Source of the DNA: Holothuria scabra
Lineage: Eukaryota > Echinodermata > Holothuroidea > Aspidochirotida > Holothuriidae
Direction: 5' to 3'
Assembly (NCBI GenBank): GCA_037179385.1
Contig: CM074179.1
Location: 29,952,046 to 30,016,045 of the forward strand
DNA: 64,000 nt
Part shown: positions 63,874 through 64,000 of the stretch, in pieces
Position numbering within the stretch: position 1 is the stretch's first letter
How the letters are laid out: each line of letters begins with the position of its first letter
Notes under the pieces: model-generated
Databases searched by the model: none
Told to the model about the DNA's origin: nothing
The model's input: the letters and a program-made list of their open reading frames with translations, nothing else
Translations under genes and position numbers: made by a program

Positions 63874-64000
63874 TTTATCATATGCTAATGGACTAGTCAT
63901 TACCATTCTGAAATTTTCAGAGATCATTCCATAAAAGATCATTCCACATGTGTGGGTTACATCCCTGTTATTTTTATTTTTTTTTTTTCAGTTCAATTTG

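Larger units (their letters stand above)
63040..64000. other. Non-coding stretch with two hairpins
   Basis: No gene is supported. Hairpins of the agttgcga/tcgcaact family are at 63598-63629 and 63841-63873. The window ends in a poly(T) run. Confidence 0.4.

Overview
This is eukaryotic DNA, very probably from a marine deuterostome invertebrate. An echinoderm, perhaps a sea cucumber, is my best guess. The evidence is indirect: AT-rich intergenic DNA peppered with AGGCCTA/CTAGGCCT strings, GT/AG introns, degenerate arrays of a ~145-bp unit, and a mix of Helentron, MULE-like, P-element-like, hAT, Tx1-like, RNase H LINE and tRNA-SINE fragments. I find no convincing intact host gene. Nearly every recognisable coding stretch belongs to a transposable element and is broken by stops, frameshifts or later insertions.

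Layout. 0.2-9.1 kb, minus strand: a decayed Helentron with two tandem C76-like cysteine protease domains, a DUF6570-like segment, a Helitron Rep with HUH motif, a PIF1 helicase, a C-terminal EEP endonuclease and two RPA-like OB exons. A 452-bp retroposon with a 10-bp target-site duplication (TSD) sits inside the Rep. 9.5-15.4 kb: non-coding DNA, a 257-bp palindromic MITE, and a ~2.6-kb array of ~145-bp monomers containing an almost perfect 723-bp higher-order duplication. 17.2-21.2 kb, minus: an intron-containing, multiply frameshifted gene with RNase-H-like motifs (DFAENY, then SDxCGAQ), resembling an uncharacterised metazoan transposase-like family. 21.9-23.5 kb: tandem duplications, one of which carries a long (TA)n. 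26.4 kb: a CR1/L2-like reverse transcriptase remnant. 27.5-28 kb: an unrecognised zinc-binding ORF. 28.3-30.2 kb: a second, inverted array of the ~145-bp family. 30.2-37.2 kb: a MULE-like transposase gene (minus) split by a ~5.2-kb Tx1-like LINE (plus). 37.5-39 kb: a third array.

39.7-45.1 kb holds fragments of a zinc-ribbon transposase-like gene interrupted by an RNase H LINE that itself carries a 261-bp Tx1 tail, plus a second RNase H LINE tail and an 81-bp insertion consisting only of a retroposon tail. 47.2 kb is a tRNA-derived SINE and 48.4 kb a 120-bp triplicate. 49.2-55.4 kb is a P-element-like transposase with several introns, fused in the same exon chain to an N-terminal zinc domain resembling the RAG1 N-terminal region. 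One intron carries a 949-bp hAT with an 8-bp TSD, and the last exon carries a 223-bp retroposon. 55.35-62.7 kb is an inverted plus tandem (~319 bp) array of units, each with a tRNA-like cloverleaf, interrupted by a 1.55-kb Tx1 copy (15-bp TSD) and a 3.3-kb TTA-flanked element with terminal inverted repeats (TIRs), compatible with PIF/Harbinger. 62.7-63.0 kb is a second tRNA SINE.

How the parts relate. The window is best read as a stratigraphy of nested transposons rather than a set of cooperating genes. Several elements share parts. At least four retroposon insertions end in the same ~70-80 nt tail as the Tx1 LINE, so one LINE machinery probably mobilised several families. The most interesting candidates are the tandem-protease Helentron, the P element with a RAG1-like N-terminus, the tRNA-like inverted array, the AGGTCA-rich arrays and the DFAENY gene.
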